From the NCBI GenBank assembly GCA_963843565.1, contig CAWJKY010000003.1:1612001-1676000 (forward strand): DNA of 64,000 bases, written 5' to 3'. The position numbers and the translations under genes are program-made. Below the pieces are notes generated by a model. That model had not been told where the DNA came from. It did not search any database and saw only the letters and a list, made by a program, of their open reading frames with translations. Of the stretch, positions 1 to 11,190 are shown in pieces (position 1 is the first letter of the stretch; the number at the start of each line of letters is the position of its first letter). The DNA comes from DASZQY01 sp963843565 (GTDB lineage: Bacteria > Pseudomonadota > Alphaproteobacteria > Rhizobiales > Kaistiaceae).

Positions 1-213
1 GCCCTCAAGCTCGCCGGTGGAACGGCGATGGATGCCATCGACGGCTCCGTCATGTTCAACGGCGGCCCGAAGGGCGTCAACATGCACTCCCTGTTCCTGA
101 AGCCGCTCCCGATCACCAAGGACAATCTGAACCTGGTGATCGACGGTGGCTGGATCACCAAGGACGAGGTCTGCAAGGGCGTGCCCGCCGGGTCCGTCAA
201 GGTCTGCGGCTAA
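1..213 (+). CDS. Sugar ABC transporter substrate-binding protein, C-terminal fragment
   Basis: Open frame running in from the left edge and ending at TAA 211-213; only the last 70 residues are present. The tail contains GPKGVNMHSLFLKP and GGWITKDEVCKG, which resembles the C-terminus of periplasmic sugar-binding proteins of the RbsB/XylF type (Peripla_BP_4). It is followed by a strong hairpin and then by the permease and ATPase of the same importer type, which supports the call. Two cysteines close to the end could form a disulfide in the periplasm. The substrate cannot be told from this fragment. Confidence 0.75.
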   Translation, partial: ALKLAGGTAMDAIDGSVMFNGGPKGVNMHSLFLKPLPITKDNLNLVIDGGWITKDEVCKGVPAGSVKVCG

Positions 214-234
214 CGTCTAGCCACAAGAGAACCG

Positions 235-261
235 CCTGCGCCGCCGACAAGGCGGCGCAGG
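235..261 (+). terminator. Stem-loop after the binding-protein gene (attenuator or 3'-end stabiliser)
   Basis: Perfect 11-bp inverted repeat (235-245 with 251-261) and a 5-nt loop GACAA, between the binding-protein stop codon and the permease start. There is no clear T-run after it. In ABC importer operons such hairpins commonly protect the binding-protein mRNA and reduce readthrough to the membrane genes; that role is inferred here. Confidence 0.6.
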
Positions 262-297
262 TTCCCTTCGACATCGCGGCAGACGTGACGAAAAGAC

Positions 298-1656
298 ATG
301 GCTGAGGTCGCAGGCACGACCGGCCGCGCGCCCAGTGGCGGCGCGGCAGCTCCACGCTTCCGGTACATCCGCACATTCATGCAGGCGACCGAGGCCGATC
401 CTCGCATGCTGGGCATGATCGCCGCGCTGGCGGTCGTCTGGGTCGGATTTCACTGGATCACAGGCTGGCGGATTTCCGGCCAGCCGTTCGATTTCACCTC
501 CGGCGTCTTCCTGACGCCACGCAACCTCTGGAACCTGTCGGTACAGACCTCGACCGTCGCGATCATGGCGACGGGAATGGTTCTGGTGATCGTGTCGCGC
601 AACATCGACCTGTCGGTCGGCTCGCTGCTCGGCTTCATCGCGATGATCATGGGCAAGCTCCAGGCGGAGGTCCTGCCCGCCTACGTCGGCTACGACTGGG
701 CGGCGACGTGGATCGTCGTTCTGCTCCTGGGCATCCTGCTCGGCGCCCTGATCGGCGCATTCCAGGGGTTCATCATCGCCTATCTCGGCGTGCCCGCTTT
801 CATCGTCACGCTTGGCGGCCTGCTGATCTGGCGCGGCGCGGCGTGGTGGGTGGCCAACGGCCGGACGCTCGCGCCGCTCGATTCGAACTTCCAGCTCATG
901 GGCGGCGGCGGCAACGGCTCGATCGGCGCGCTGCTGAGCTGGATCGTGGCGGCGCTGGCGTGCATCGGCATCGTGCTGGCTCTCGTCAACGGCCGGCGGC
1001 AGCGGCGCAGGTTCAGCTTCCCGTTGCGGCCGATCTGGGCGGAAGTGACGCTCGGCGTGATCGGGTGCGGCGCGGTCATTATCGCCATCGCGGTGATCAA
1101 CGCCTATCCGATGCCGGTCCTGCTCGCCAAGGAATACGCCAAGCTTCACGACATCCCGTGGCCCGATGGCGGGCTGTTCATTTCACTGGGTATCGCCATC
1201 CCGGTGCTGATCGCCATCGGCGTGGCGATGGTGGTGACGTTCATCGCCAACCGGACGCGCTTCGGACGCTACGTGTTCGCCATCGGCGGCAACCCGGAAG
1301 CGGCCGAACTCGGCGGTATCAACACGCGCTGGGTCATCATGAAGGTGTTCATCCTCATGGGGATCCTGACCGCGATCAGCGCTGCGGTCGCATCGGCCCG
1401 GCTGAACGCGGCGACCAACGCGCTCGGCACCAACGACGAGCTCTACGTGATCGCGGCCGCGATCATCGGCGGCACATCGTTCGCCGGCGGCATCGGCACC
1501 GTGGTCGGCGCCATGCTCGGCGCGCTCGTCATGCAGTCCCTGCAATCGGGCATGCAATTGATGGGGATCGAATCGCCGTTGCAGAACATCGTGTCGGGCG
1601 CGGTGCTCGTGATCGCGGTGGGTATCGACACGCTCTATCGCCGGCGGACCGGATGA
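298..1656 (+). CDS. Sugar ABC transporter permease, XylH/RbsC family
   Basis: 452-residue inner-membrane permease of the BPD_transp_2 family. It has multiple hydrophobic segments, and the family stretch around NRTRFGRYVFAIGGNPEAA (about residues 318-336) is followed by an ELGGIN-type coupling region that contacts the ATPase. A polar, arginine-rich loop (GRRQRRR) interrupts the middle, and the protein is long compared with about 330-400 residues for the family. It would form the channel for the sugar delivered by the upstream binding protein. The next gene, 10 bp downstream, is the ATPase. The ATG at 298 is the first in frame after the hairpin; the N-terminal 30 residues are polar and could be partly untranslated if a later ATG (380 or 409) is used. 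Confidence 0.88.
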   Translation: MAEVAGTTGRAPSGGAAAPRFRYIRTFMQATEADPRMLGMIAALAVVWVGFHWITGWRISGQPFDFTSGVFLTPRNLWNLSVQTSTVAIMATGMVLVIVSRNIDLSVGSLLGFIAMIMGKLQAEVLPAYVGYDWAATWIVVLLLGILLGALIGAFQGFIIAYLGVPAFIVTLGGLLIWRGAAWWVANGRTLAPLDSNFQLMGGGGNGSIGALLSWIVAALACIGIVLALVNGRRQRRRFSFPLRPIWAEVTLGVIGCGAVIIAIAVINAYPMPVLLAKEYAKLHDIPWPDGGLFISLGIAIPVLIAIGVAMVVTFIANRTRFGRYVFAIGGNPEAAELGGINTRWVIMKVFILMGILTAISAAVASARLNAATNALGTNDELYVIAAAIIGGTSFAGGIGTVVGAMLGALVMQSLQSGMQLMGIESPLQNIVSGAVLVIAVGIDTLYRRRTG

Positions 1657-1666
1657 GGTTGCTGTC

Positions 1667-2475
<809 letters not shown>

Positions 2476-2479
<4 letters not shown>

Positions 2480-3942
2480 CGCGTAACCCGGGAGTTGGGC
2501 GGCCCAAGCATCGGCCAGGTACGGGCGGCCGGCTCGTCGGGCTGTGCTCTCTCCTGGCGGCAGCCGGCCTTGCCGTCGGTGCCGCCTCGCCGCCGCCGTG
2601 GGCCGAGCGGGCAATCGACAGCCACGTCGACTTCACCTCGCTTGAGGGTGTGCTGAGCGCCGACCAGCTCAACACGCTGGTCAAGGCCGGCGAACACCTC
2701 TTCACCGCGCGCTTCACCGTCAACGACGGCCTCGGCCGTCCCATGGCAACGCAGGCGATCATCCCGACCAGCCGCAAGCAGCCGGTCGATACGCTCTTCC
2801 GCCGCACTGCCGGCGGCGATTCCAACAATTGCCAGTCCTGCCACAGCGTTCCCTTCGTCGGCGCCGCGGGCGACTTCACGGCCAACGCGTTCGTTTCGGA
2901 AGGATTCGAGAGCTTCGACTTCGACACGCTCGATCCACAGTTCTCCAACGAACGCGGCTCGCCGAGTCTGTTCGGCGACGGGCTGGTCGAGTTGCTGGCC
3001 CGCGAGATGACCGCCGACCTTCTCGCCGAGCGCGACAAGGCGGTGGCGGCGGCACGCAAGACCGGACAGCCGGCGACCGTCGCCCTGACCAGCAAGGGCG
3101 TCGACTTCGGCAAGGTGACGGTCATGCCGGACGGTCTTGTCGACAACACCGGGCTGGACGGGATCGACTCGGACCTGATCGTGCGGCCCTTCAGCCAGAA
3201 GGGCGTGTTCGCGTCGCTGCGCCAGTTCACCATCAACGCCGGCAATCTCCATCTCGGCCTCGAGGCCTCAGAGCGCTGGGGCGCGCGGTGGACCGGCACC
3301 GACGACTTCGACAAGGACGGTCATCCGGACGAACTTTCGCCCGGCGACATCTCCGCCCTCGTCGCTTTCCAGGCGACGCTGCCGCCGCCCGGCCGCATGG
3401 TTCCCGACAACGCCGACTGGCGCGCCGCGGCCGCGACCGGCGAACAGGTCTTCGCCAGCCTTGGCTGCACCAGCTGTCACAAGCCGTTCCTGCCTCTGGA
3501 CAGCCTGACCTTCACCGATCCGGCGCCGTACGACCATGCCGGCACACTTCGCCCCGGCGACGTCGCCAAGCCGATCTCCTACGACCTTGGCTTGCTGGCC
3601 TGGGCCAAGACCCTGCCCCGCAACGACAAGGGCCAGGTTCTGGTGCCGCTGTTCGGCGACCTCAAGCGCCACAAGATCGCCGATCCCGACGTCAACGGGC
3701 TCGGCAACGAGCTGCTCTCGCAGCGTTTCGTCGAGCGCGACGTGTTCATGACCGCGGAACTGTGGGGGGTCGGCTCGACGCCGCCCTACGGCCACCGTAA
3801 CGACTTCACGACGCTGGACAGCGTCATCCGTGCCCACGGCGGCGAGGCGCGCTCGGCGCGCGACGCCTACATCGCGGCCAGCGACGACGACCGCTCGGCG
3901 CTGATCGCGTTTCTGAAAACCCTGGTGATCAACAAGCCATGA
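2476..3942 (+). CDS. Di-haem c-type oxidoreductase (DUF1111 / thiol oxidoreductase-like)
   Basis: 488-residue exported haem protein. A hydrophobic stretch at about 19-37 looks like a signal peptide or anchor. Two haem c attachment motifs are visible: CQSCH (C119, C122, H123) and CTSCH (C331, C334, H335). Between them, sequence such as SPSLFGDGLVE matches the DUF1111 (PF06537) di-haem family, which is distantly related to MauG and bacterial di-haem peroxidases. The family is periplasmic and reaction chemistry is mostly unassigned. The gene overlaps the ABC ATPase upstream and the propeller gene downstream by 4 bp each, so all three should be co-expressed. A peroxidase or substrate-oxidation role is inference. 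Confidence 0.82.
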
Positions 3943-5600
3943 TCCGCTGGCTCTCCATCGGCGGCGCCCTCGTCGCCCTCTTCGCGCTGGTGGCCCATGC
4001 CGACGACATGCGCCCGAACCCGCCGAACGACATCCCCGACATGCACGAGGAGGCGCTCGCGGCCGGCATCGACCACCAATACACGGGCCCGTGGGAGTTC
4101 TTCGTCGGCGGCGGCGTCGCCGCGTTCGACTGCAACGGCGACCGCAAGCCCGACCTGTTCATTGCCGGCGGCACCAGCCCGGCGGAGCTTTATCGCAACG
4201 ACAGTCCGGTCGGCGGGGCGCTGCGCTTCACCAAGGTCGACCTGAACCTGCCGCCCGCCGATCTCCTCAAGGTCACCGGCGCCTACCCGATCGACATCGA
4301 CAACGACGGGCTGATGGATCTGGTCGTCCTCAAGCTCGGCAAGAACCTGATCCTCAAGGGCAAGGGCAACTGCCAGTTCGACGTCGCCAACGATGCGTTC
4401 GCCTTCGACGGCGGCAAGGACTGGACGACGGCCTTCTCGGCAGAGTGGGAGGTCGGCCAGACGTTCCCGACGCTGGCGATCGGCAACTACGTCGACCGCA
4501 TGGCGCCCGGGGCGCCGTGGGGCACGTGCGCGGAGAACCAGTTGCTGAGGCCGCGGCCGGGCAAGGTCCCCTCCTACGGCACGATCATTCCGCTGATGCC
4601 CAGCTACTGCGCGCTGTCGATGCTGTTCACCGACTGGAACCAGTCCGGCGTGCAGGCCCTGCGGGTCACCAACGACCGCCAGTATTATCGCGGCGGCGAG
4701 GAACAGCTGTGGCATGTCGATCCCGGCCAGACGCCGCGCCTCTACACGGTCGCCGAGGGCTGGCAGCACCTGTCGATCTACGGCATGGGCATCGCCCAGG
4801 CCGACCTCAACGGCGACGGCTATCCGGTCTATGCGCTGACCTCCATGGGCGACACCAAGCTGCAGCAGCTCGACCCGGACGCCGACCCCGACCACCCGAC
4901 CTACAAGGACATCGCCTATCCGCTCGGCGTCACCGCGCAGCGGCCCTATACGGGCGGCGACGTCCGGCCCTCGACCGGCTGGCACAGCGAATTCCAGGAC
5001 ATGAACAACGACGGCCTGCTCGACCTGTTCATCTCCAAGGGCAATGTCGAGGCGATGCAGGACTTCGCCGCCGACGACCCGGACAATCTGCTGCTCGGGC
5101 AATGGGACAAGTCGTTCACCGAGGTCGGCGACAAGGCCGGCATCGCGTTGCCGCGGCGCGGACGCGGCGCCGCCCTCGTCGACCTCAATCTCGACGGGAT
5201 GCTCGACCTCGTCGTGGTCAACCGCGAGGCGCCGGTCAGCCTCTTCCGCAACATGGGCGTCAAGAGGCCGTGGGGTCATGCGCCGCTCGGCAACTGGCTG
5301 GCGATCGAGCTGTTCGAGAAGGGCGCCAACCGCAACGCTGTCGGCGCGCGCATCTCGGTCAAGACCGGCAATCACGTGATGGACCAGGTCATCCGGGTGG
5401 GCGGCGGCCATGCTTCGGGCGAGGCGACCTTCATCCACTTCGGCCTTGGCACGGCCGAGCGGGCCGAGATCCGCATCCGCTGGCCGGACGGCGAGTGGAG
5501 CGGGACCTATCGGGTATTCGCCAACAATTTCGTGCGAATCGAGCGGGGGCTGCCGGAAGCCGACTACTGGCTGCCGGAAGCCTCCGCCACCAAGCCATAG
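3939..5600 (+). CDS. FG-GAP beta-propeller protein with ASPIC/UnbV domain (CRTAC1 family)
   Basis: 553 residues with an N-terminal signal peptide (hydrophobic to about residue 20, ending near AHADD). At least five FG-GAP/VCBS blades carry calcium-type loops, for example DCNGDRKPD, DIDNDGLMD, DLNGDGYP, DMNNDGLLD and DLNLDGMLD. The last 100 residues form an ASPIC/UnbV domain (NRNAVGARI ... IRIRWPDG). Proteins of this architecture are exported and likely mediate protein or glycan contacts; no enzymatic activity is established. The 4-bp overlap with the di-haem protein suggests the two act together in the periplasm or at the surface. It is followed after 8 bp by the M24-fold gene. Confidence 0.85.
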   Translation: MIRWLSIGGALVALFALVAHADDMRPNPPNDIPDMHEEALAAGIDHQYTGPWEFFVGGGVAAFDCNGDRKPDLFIAGGTSPAELYRNDSPVGGALRFTKVDLNLPPADLLKVTGAYPIDIDNDGLMDLVVLKLGKNLILKGKGNCQFDVANDAFAFDGGKDWTTAFSAEWEVGQTFPTLAIGNYVDRMAPGAPWGTCAENQLLRPRPGKVPSYGTIIPLMPSYCALSMLFTDWNQSGVQALRVTNDRQYYRGGEEQLWHVDPGQTPRLYTVAEGWQHLSIYGMGIAQADLNGDGYPVYALTSMGDTKLQQLDPDADPDHPTYKDIAYPLGVTAQRPYTGGDVRPSTGWHSEFQDMNNDGLLDLFISKGNVEAMQDFAADDPDNLLLGQWDKSFTEVGDKAGIALPRRGRGAALVDLNLDGMLDLVVVNREAPVSLFRNMGVKRPWGHAPLGNWLAIELFEKGANRNAVGARISVKTGNHVMDQVIRVGGGHASGEATFIHFGLGTAERAEIRIRWPDGEWSGTYRVFANNFVRIERGLPEADYWLPEASATKP

Positions 5601-5608
5601 GCGGCGAC

Positions 5609-7012
5609 ATGGCAAGGCAGGTTTCCGACGTTCACCTCAGCGAGGTGACGCTGCCGGAGTTCGGCACGCCGCAAACGACGCCGGAGCTTTCGCCGGAGAC
5701 CTACGCGGCGCGCTTCAGCCGCTTTGCCAAGCGGGTGCGCGACGCAAATCTCGACGCGGCCGTGGTCTATGGCGACCGCGAGCACTTCGCCAACCTCGCC
5801 TGGCTCACCGGATTTGATCCGCGCTTCGAGGAGGCGCTGCTGATCTTCGTGCCCGGGCGTCCACCGATGCTCCTCACCGGGCCGGAGAACCAGGCCTCGG
5901 CACGCGGTGCGCCGGTCGACCTCGACGTCCGCCTCTATCCGCCGTTCGGGCTGCTCGGCCAGGACCGCAGTCGCACCCCTCCCCTCGCCGATCTGCTGAG
6001 CGAGGCGGGAATCGCGGGCGGCGCCCGGGTCGGCGTCATCGGCTGGAAGTACTTCGGCCCCTCCGAGGCCAGCGACCCCGCGGCATGGATCGAAAGCCCG
6101 GCGTTCGTGGTCGACACGCTGCGCGCGCTGGTCGGCGCGCCGGGCGCCGTCGTCAACGCGACGGCACTCCTGATGGACGCCAGCGACGGCCTTCGGGCCG
6201 TCAACGAGATCGACCAGCTGGCCATCTTCGAGGCGGCCGCCTGTCACGTCTCGGAGGCGGTGAAGCGGGCGATCGGGGGCTTGCGACCGGGCATGAGCGA
6301 GACGGAACTGGCGGCGCGCATGCGCCTCGACGGCACGCCGCTCAGCGCCCACCTGATGCTTTCGGCGGGCCCACGCGCCGCGCTCGGGCTGGGCAGCCCG
6401 GGGGACCGGGAGATCGTGCTCGGCGATCCCTTCACGGTCGCCTACGGCGTGCGCGGCGCGCTCACCTGCCGCGCCGGGTTCGTCGCCAAGACCGAAGTGG
6501 ACCTGCCGGCCGAGATCCGCGACTACGTCGCCAAACTCGCCGCCCCCTACTTCGCCTGCGCCGCCGACTGGTACGAGACGGTCGGCATCGGGGTCACCGG
6601 CGGCGAGCTCGACGCGCTTGCCAAGCGCCACCTCGCCGATCCCTTCTTCGGCGTCGGCCTCAATCCGGGCCATCTCATCCACCTCGACGAATGGATGAAC
6701 ACCCCGATCTATCCGGGGAGCACGGAAGCGCTGCAATCCGGCCAGGCGATCCAGCTCGACATCATTCCGGCGACCGGCACGCGCTGGTTCACGAGCAACA
6801 TCGAAGACGGGATCGCCCTCCTCGACGCGCGCGGCCGCGATGAGTTCGCCGAGCGCTACCCGGACGCCTGGCAGCGCATCACGGCGCGCCGTGCCTTCAT
6901 GGCCGACACGCTGGGCATCGTGCTGAAGCCGGAGGTGATGCCGTTCAGCAATCTCGCCGGCTGGCTGCCGCCGTTCCTGCTGGCGCCGGAACGCGTGCTG
7001 ACGCTGAAGTGA
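5609..7012 (+). CDS. Creatinase/M24-fold protein lacking two canonical metal ligands
   Basis: 467 residues with the two-domain layout of Xaa-Pro peptidases and creatinase: an N-terminal creatinase domain (about 30-190) and a C-terminal pita-bread domain (about 200-440). The ATG at 5609 lies 8 bp after the propeller stop. In the catalytic half, the histidine is kept in NPGHLIHLDEW and the last glutamate in SNIEDGI, with Asp rather than Glu in IQLDIIP. The segment that normally carries the two metal-binding aspartates reads AYGVRGALTCRAGF and has neither. No signal peptide is seen, so the protein is probably cytoplasmic and would act on the imported compound. It may be a metal-free hydrolase, as in creatinase, or a non-catalytic protein. 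Confidence 0.72.
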   Translation: MARQVSDVHLSEVTLPEFGTPQTTPELSPETYAARFSRFAKRVRDANLDAAVVYGDREHFANLAWLTGFDPRFEEALLIFVPGRPPMLLTGPENQASARGAPVDLDVRLYPPFGLLGQDRSRTPPLADLLSEAGIAGGARVGVIGWKYFGPSEASDPAAWIESPAFVVDTLRALVGAPGAVVNATALLMDASDGLRAVNEIDQLAIFEAAACHVSEAVKRAIGGLRPGMSETELAARMRLDGTPLSAHLMLSAGPRAALGLGSPGDREIVLGDPFTVAYGVRGALTCRAGFVAKTEVDLPAEIRDYVAKLAAPYFACAADWYETVGIGVTGGELDALAKRHLADPFFGVGLNPGHLIHLDEWMNTPIYPGSTEALQSGQAIQLDIIPATGTRWFTSNIEDGIALLDARGRDEFAERYPDAWQRITARRAFMADTLGIVLKPEVMPFSNLAGWLPPFLLAPERVLTLK

Positions 7013-7017
7013 TGCCC

Positions 7018-7057
7018 GGCGCCGCCACCGGCGCCAATTCCCGCTTAGGCAGGAATT
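7018..7057. terminator. Candidate bidirectional terminator between convergent genes
   Basis: Only 45 bp separate the convergent stops at 7012 and 7058. The gap holds a GGCGCC/GGCGCC pair (7018-7023 and 7030-7035) and a weaker AATTCC/GGAATT pair (7036-7041 and 7052-7057). Either could fold as a hairpin on both strands. Neither has a T-run. Confidence 0.35.
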
Positions 7058-8131
<1,074 letters not shown>

Positions 8132-8141
8132 CGACGCTCCC

Positions 8142-10367
8142 TCATGTGGCGCAGAGGTTGACGGTGGTGGTCCCGAAGCGCGGGCTCGACACCTTGACGG
8201 CGATCGGCCCGGCGGCGCCGGTCGATTCCACCCAGAAGCCGGTCGAGCCGCCACGCAACGGCACGAGCCTGGGACCGAGGCGGCGGCCGGCACCGGTCAC
8301 CTCGATATCGACCGGCTCGAACAGGAAGGGAAGCTTATGGCCGGCCTGGTCGAGGGCGCGCACCATGACGCGCACGACACCGCCGGTCGCCGAAACGGTC
8401 TCGCCATCCGGGACAACTTCGAGCGTGGTTGCGACCGGGTCGGCAACGAAGCGCACCTCCCTGGCCGGCTTGCCGCCGATGAAGCCGACGATGGTGACGT
8501 CCTCCCACAGCATGCCCCAGAGGCCGAGCTCCGCCTCGCTGAAGTGGCGCCGGTCGACGATCACCGGCGCGTGCGGCAAATGCGGAAACCGCTCGCGGTC
8601 GGGGTCGACGCGCTTCGGCTTGTGATTGCCGTAGCGCAGCTCGATCTCATCGCAGTTGGTGAGCACGATCAACGGCAGCACGCCGCCGATGCTGCGCTCG
8701 CCACGGGTCCAGAACGTCACCGGCTCGAGGATCACCTCCTCCTCGGGTTCGCACTGGCTGGCATAGACATAGGCGGCGAACTTCGGCTCGCGGAACATGT
8801 CCATGACGCCGTGGTGGCAAATGCGGTCGCCGGAACCGAAGTCCTTGTGGGTGTTGTAGTCGAAGGCGCACCAGCCGACGGCGCCGGCGATATGGGGATC
8901 GCCATAGGCGGCGTTCAGCACCTCCAGATGACGGATCACATGCTCCGCCTGCCGTTGTTCCTGGTCGAAGGTCTTGGTCGGGTACATGTGGCCGGCGAAC
9001 TCGGTCACCATGTAGGGCACCGGCCGGTCGAGACCGGTGGTCTCCCTGACCGGGCGCAGCGCGGTGCGCGGCCGGTTGCCGCCCAGCTCCTCGTTGCCGA
9101 GGATGAAGTCGTTCATGGCGTAGACGTCCTCGAGCAGCTCGCTGTCCGTGATGTAGCGGACGCCGCTGGTCGGCCGGGTGGTGTCGAGTTCGTGCGCGAC
9201 GCGGTTGGTCTCGAGGTAGAAGTCGTGGTCGTCCTGCGATTCGTTGATGCGCACGCCCCACACGACAATCGACGGGTGATTCCAGTCGCGGGTGATCATG
9301 CGCCGCACGTTCTCGACCGCCTCCGCCTTCCAGACGTCGCCACCGATGTGCTGCCAGCCGGGAATCTCCTCGAAGACCAGCAGGCCGAGCCGGTCGCAGG
9401 CATCGAGGAACCAGGTCGCCTGCGGATAATGGGAGGTGCGCACCATATTGACGTGGAGCGTGCGCCTCAGGATTTCGGCGTCGCGCTCCTGCGCGGCGCG
9501 GCCAAGCGCATAGCCGGCGTAGGGGAAGGACTGGTGACGGTTGAGACCGCGGAGCTTCAGCGGGCGCCCATTGAGACGGAAGCCATCCGGCATGAATTCC
9601 GCGGAGCGGAAGCCGAAGGTGTGGACGACGGTGTCGTCGCCGAAGGCGAGTTCGACCGAATAGAGGATCGGGCTGTCGATGTCCCAGAGGGCGATGCCGG
9701 CGAGCGCGTCGAGGCGCAGATCGGTGCGGGCCGCGGCCGGCGCCGACTCGGTGGCAATCGCCCTCCCCTCGGGATCGCGCAGCGTGGCGGTAAGGGTCCC
9801 GGCGATCGGGAGATCTTGCGGGTTGTCGAGATCGACCCGGATGCGAACCGACTTCTGCGCGGCGAGGACGTCAGGCGTCTCGATCTTGACGCTGCCGATC
9901 GAGACCGCCGGGGTCACCTTCAGCCAGACGTCGCGGTAGATGCCGGCGTAGGTGAGGTAGTCGATGGCGCCGCCGAAGGGCGGGATCTCCGGGTTCTCCG
10001 ACCCGTCGATCTTGACCGCCAGCAGGTTGTCGCCGTCCTTGAGCCGGCCGGTAAGTCGCGCGGTGAATGGGGTGTAGCCATCCTTGTGGGCGGCGATTTC
10101 CACGCCATTCAGATAGACCACAGCGTTCGCCATGGCGCCGTCGAAGACGAGCGAGACCTCCTGCCCGGCCCACGCCCGATCGGCGCGGATGACCTTCTGA
10201 TAGACGAAGGGCCGCCAATAGCTCGCCTCGTCGAAGTAGGAAAAGGGAAGCTCGACGGCCGTATGCGGCAGGCGCACGGCCTCGCCGGCGGCGGGCGCCC
10301 TGGTCAACGCGTCGGAGAAGCCCTGGTGGAACACCCAGGAGTCGTTGAAGGCAATCACCGAACGCAT
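8142..10367 (-). CDS. Glycoside hydrolase family 2 protein (beta-galactosidase/beta-glucuronidase-like)
   Basis: 741 residues with a jelly-roll sugar-binding domain (about 20-170), an immunoglobulin-like domain, and a TIM barrel (about 270-560) followed by a C-terminal beta domain. The expected acid/base glutamate sits in RINESQ (E376) and the nucleophile in VTEFAG (E456). No signal peptide is evident, so it should act in the cytoplasm on an imported di- or oligosaccharide. The start at MRSVIAF leaves a 10-bp gap to the permease gene and has GAGG upstream; a start 8 codons earlier would overlap it. The family covers galactosidases, glucuronidases and mannosidases, and the sugar specificity cannot be read from sequence alone. 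Confidence 0.88.
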   Translation of the reverse strand: MRSVIAFNDSWVFHQGFSDALTRAPAAGEAVRLPHTAVELPFSYFDEASYWRPFVYQKVIRADRAWAGQEVSLVFDGAMANAVVYLNGVEIAAHKDGYTPFTARLTGRLKDGDNLLAVKIDGSENPEIPPFGGAIDYLTYAGIYRDVWLKVTPAVSIGSVKIETPDVLAAQKSVRIRVDLDNPQDLPIAGTLTATLRDPEGRAIATESAPAAARTDLRLDALAGIALWDIDSPILYSVELAFGDDTVVHTFGFRSAEFMPDGFRLNGRPLKLRGLNRHQSFPYAGYALGRAAQERDAEILRRTLHVNMVRTSHYPQATWFLDACDRLGLLVFEEIPGWQHIGGDVWKAEAVENVRRMITRDWNHPSIVVWGVRINESQDDHDFYLETNRVAHELDTTRPTSGVRYITDSELLEDVYAMNDFILGNEELGGNRPRTALRPVRETTGLDRPVPYMVTEFAGHMYPTKTFDQEQRQAEHVIRHLEVLNAAYGDPHIAGAVGWCAFDYNTHKDFGSGDRICHHGVMDMFREPKFAAYVYASQCEPEEEVILEPVTFWTRGERSIGGVLPLIVLTNCDEIELRYGNHKPKRVDPDRERFPHLPHAPVIVDRRHFSEAELGLWGMLWEDVTIVGFIGGKPAREVRFVADPVATTLEVVPDGETVSATGGVVRVMVRALDQAGHKLPFLFEPVDIEVTGAGRRLGPRLVPLRGGSTGFWVESTGAAGPIAVKVSSPRFGTTTVNLCAT

Positions 10368-10377
10368 GGCCGCAGCC

Positions 10378-11190
10378 TCATTTGACACCACCGGTCAGGC
10401 CCGCGACGAACTGGCGCTGGAGCACGAAGAAGATGAACAGGGTCGGCAGCGTCGCCAGCACCGTGGCAAACATCGTGGCGCCGTAGTCGGGAACGTAAGC
10501 AGAGAGGAGGGCCGAGACGACAAGCGTGACCGTCTTCTTGTCATTGGTCTGCAGGACGATCAGCGGCCACAGGTAGTTGTTCCACGTCAGCATGAACACG
10601 ATGATCGTCGCGGCCGCGTAGGTAGAACGCATCACCGGCACATAGATGAACAGAAATATCTGCCACTCCTTCAGGCCATCGACGCGCGCGGCATCGCGCA
10701 GTTCGCCGGGGAAGGCCTTGGTCGCCTGACGAAAGTAGAAAATGATGAAGATTGAAGCGATCGTCGGGATGATCACCGCGGTCAGTGTGTTGACGAGATG
10801 GATCTTCGATATCAGGACGAAAAGCGGCACCATGACCGCCGCGAACGGGATGGTGAGGAGAAGAAGCAGGAAGGCAAAGACGCGCTCGCGAACCCGCGAG
10901 CGGAAGATCTCGAAACCATAGCCGGCGGTCGACGAGACGGCGAGGGTCGCGAGCGTCGCGATCACCGAGATCTCGATCGAATTCATGAAGATACGCGGCA
11001 CGTCGGTGAGCGCAAAGAAGGCGTGCGCGTTGGCGAAGAGGCTGTCGCCGAAGCTCGCCTTGCCGCGCACGATGAGGGCGGACTTGTTCGTCGATCCGAC
11101 GATCAGCCAATAGAACGGGAAGACCGAGATGAAAGCCGCGATCGACAGCAGTGCGTAGAGGATGGTGCGGCGGACGTAGCGAAGCGTCAT
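10378..11190 (-). CDS. Carbohydrate ABC transporter permease, MalG-like
   Basis: 270-residue inner-membrane permease of the BPD_transp_1 family. A hydrophobic first helix (TILYALLSIAAFISVFPFYW) is followed by five more predicted spans. The coupling motif ELRDAARVDGLKEWQIFLFI at about 185-204 is the EAA-type loop that docks on the ATPase. The start is MTLRYVRR, overlapping the stop of the MalF-like gene by 4 bp, so the two permease subunits are translationally coupled. Together they form the import channel of the locus. Confidence 0.92.
   Translation of the reverse strand: MTLRYVRRTILYALLSIAAFISVFPFYWLIVGSTNKSALIVRGKASFGDSLFANAHAFFALTDVPRIFMNSIEISVIATLATLAVSSTAGYGFEIFRSRVRERVFAFLLLLLTIPFAAVMVPLFVLISKIHLVNTLTAVIIPTIASIFIIFYFRQATKAFPGELRDAARVDGLKEWQIFLFIYVPVMRSTYAAATIIVFMLTWNNYLWPLIVLQTNDKKTVTLVVSALLSAYVPDYGATMFATVLATLPTLFIFFVLQRQFVAGLTGGVK

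Noticed and set aside
217..1149. Long minus-strand open frame opposite the sugar permease (310 codons)
   Set aside because: Composition is Arg/Asp/His-rich without family motifs; it is the antisense shadow of the permease in a GC-rich genome.
4091..5608. Open frame reading into the M24-fold gene from inside the propeller gene, suggesting a 973-residue fusion
   Set aside because: The N-terminal 506 residues are Arg/Gln-rich out-of-frame sequence of the propeller gene; the real start is the ATG at 5609 just after its stop.
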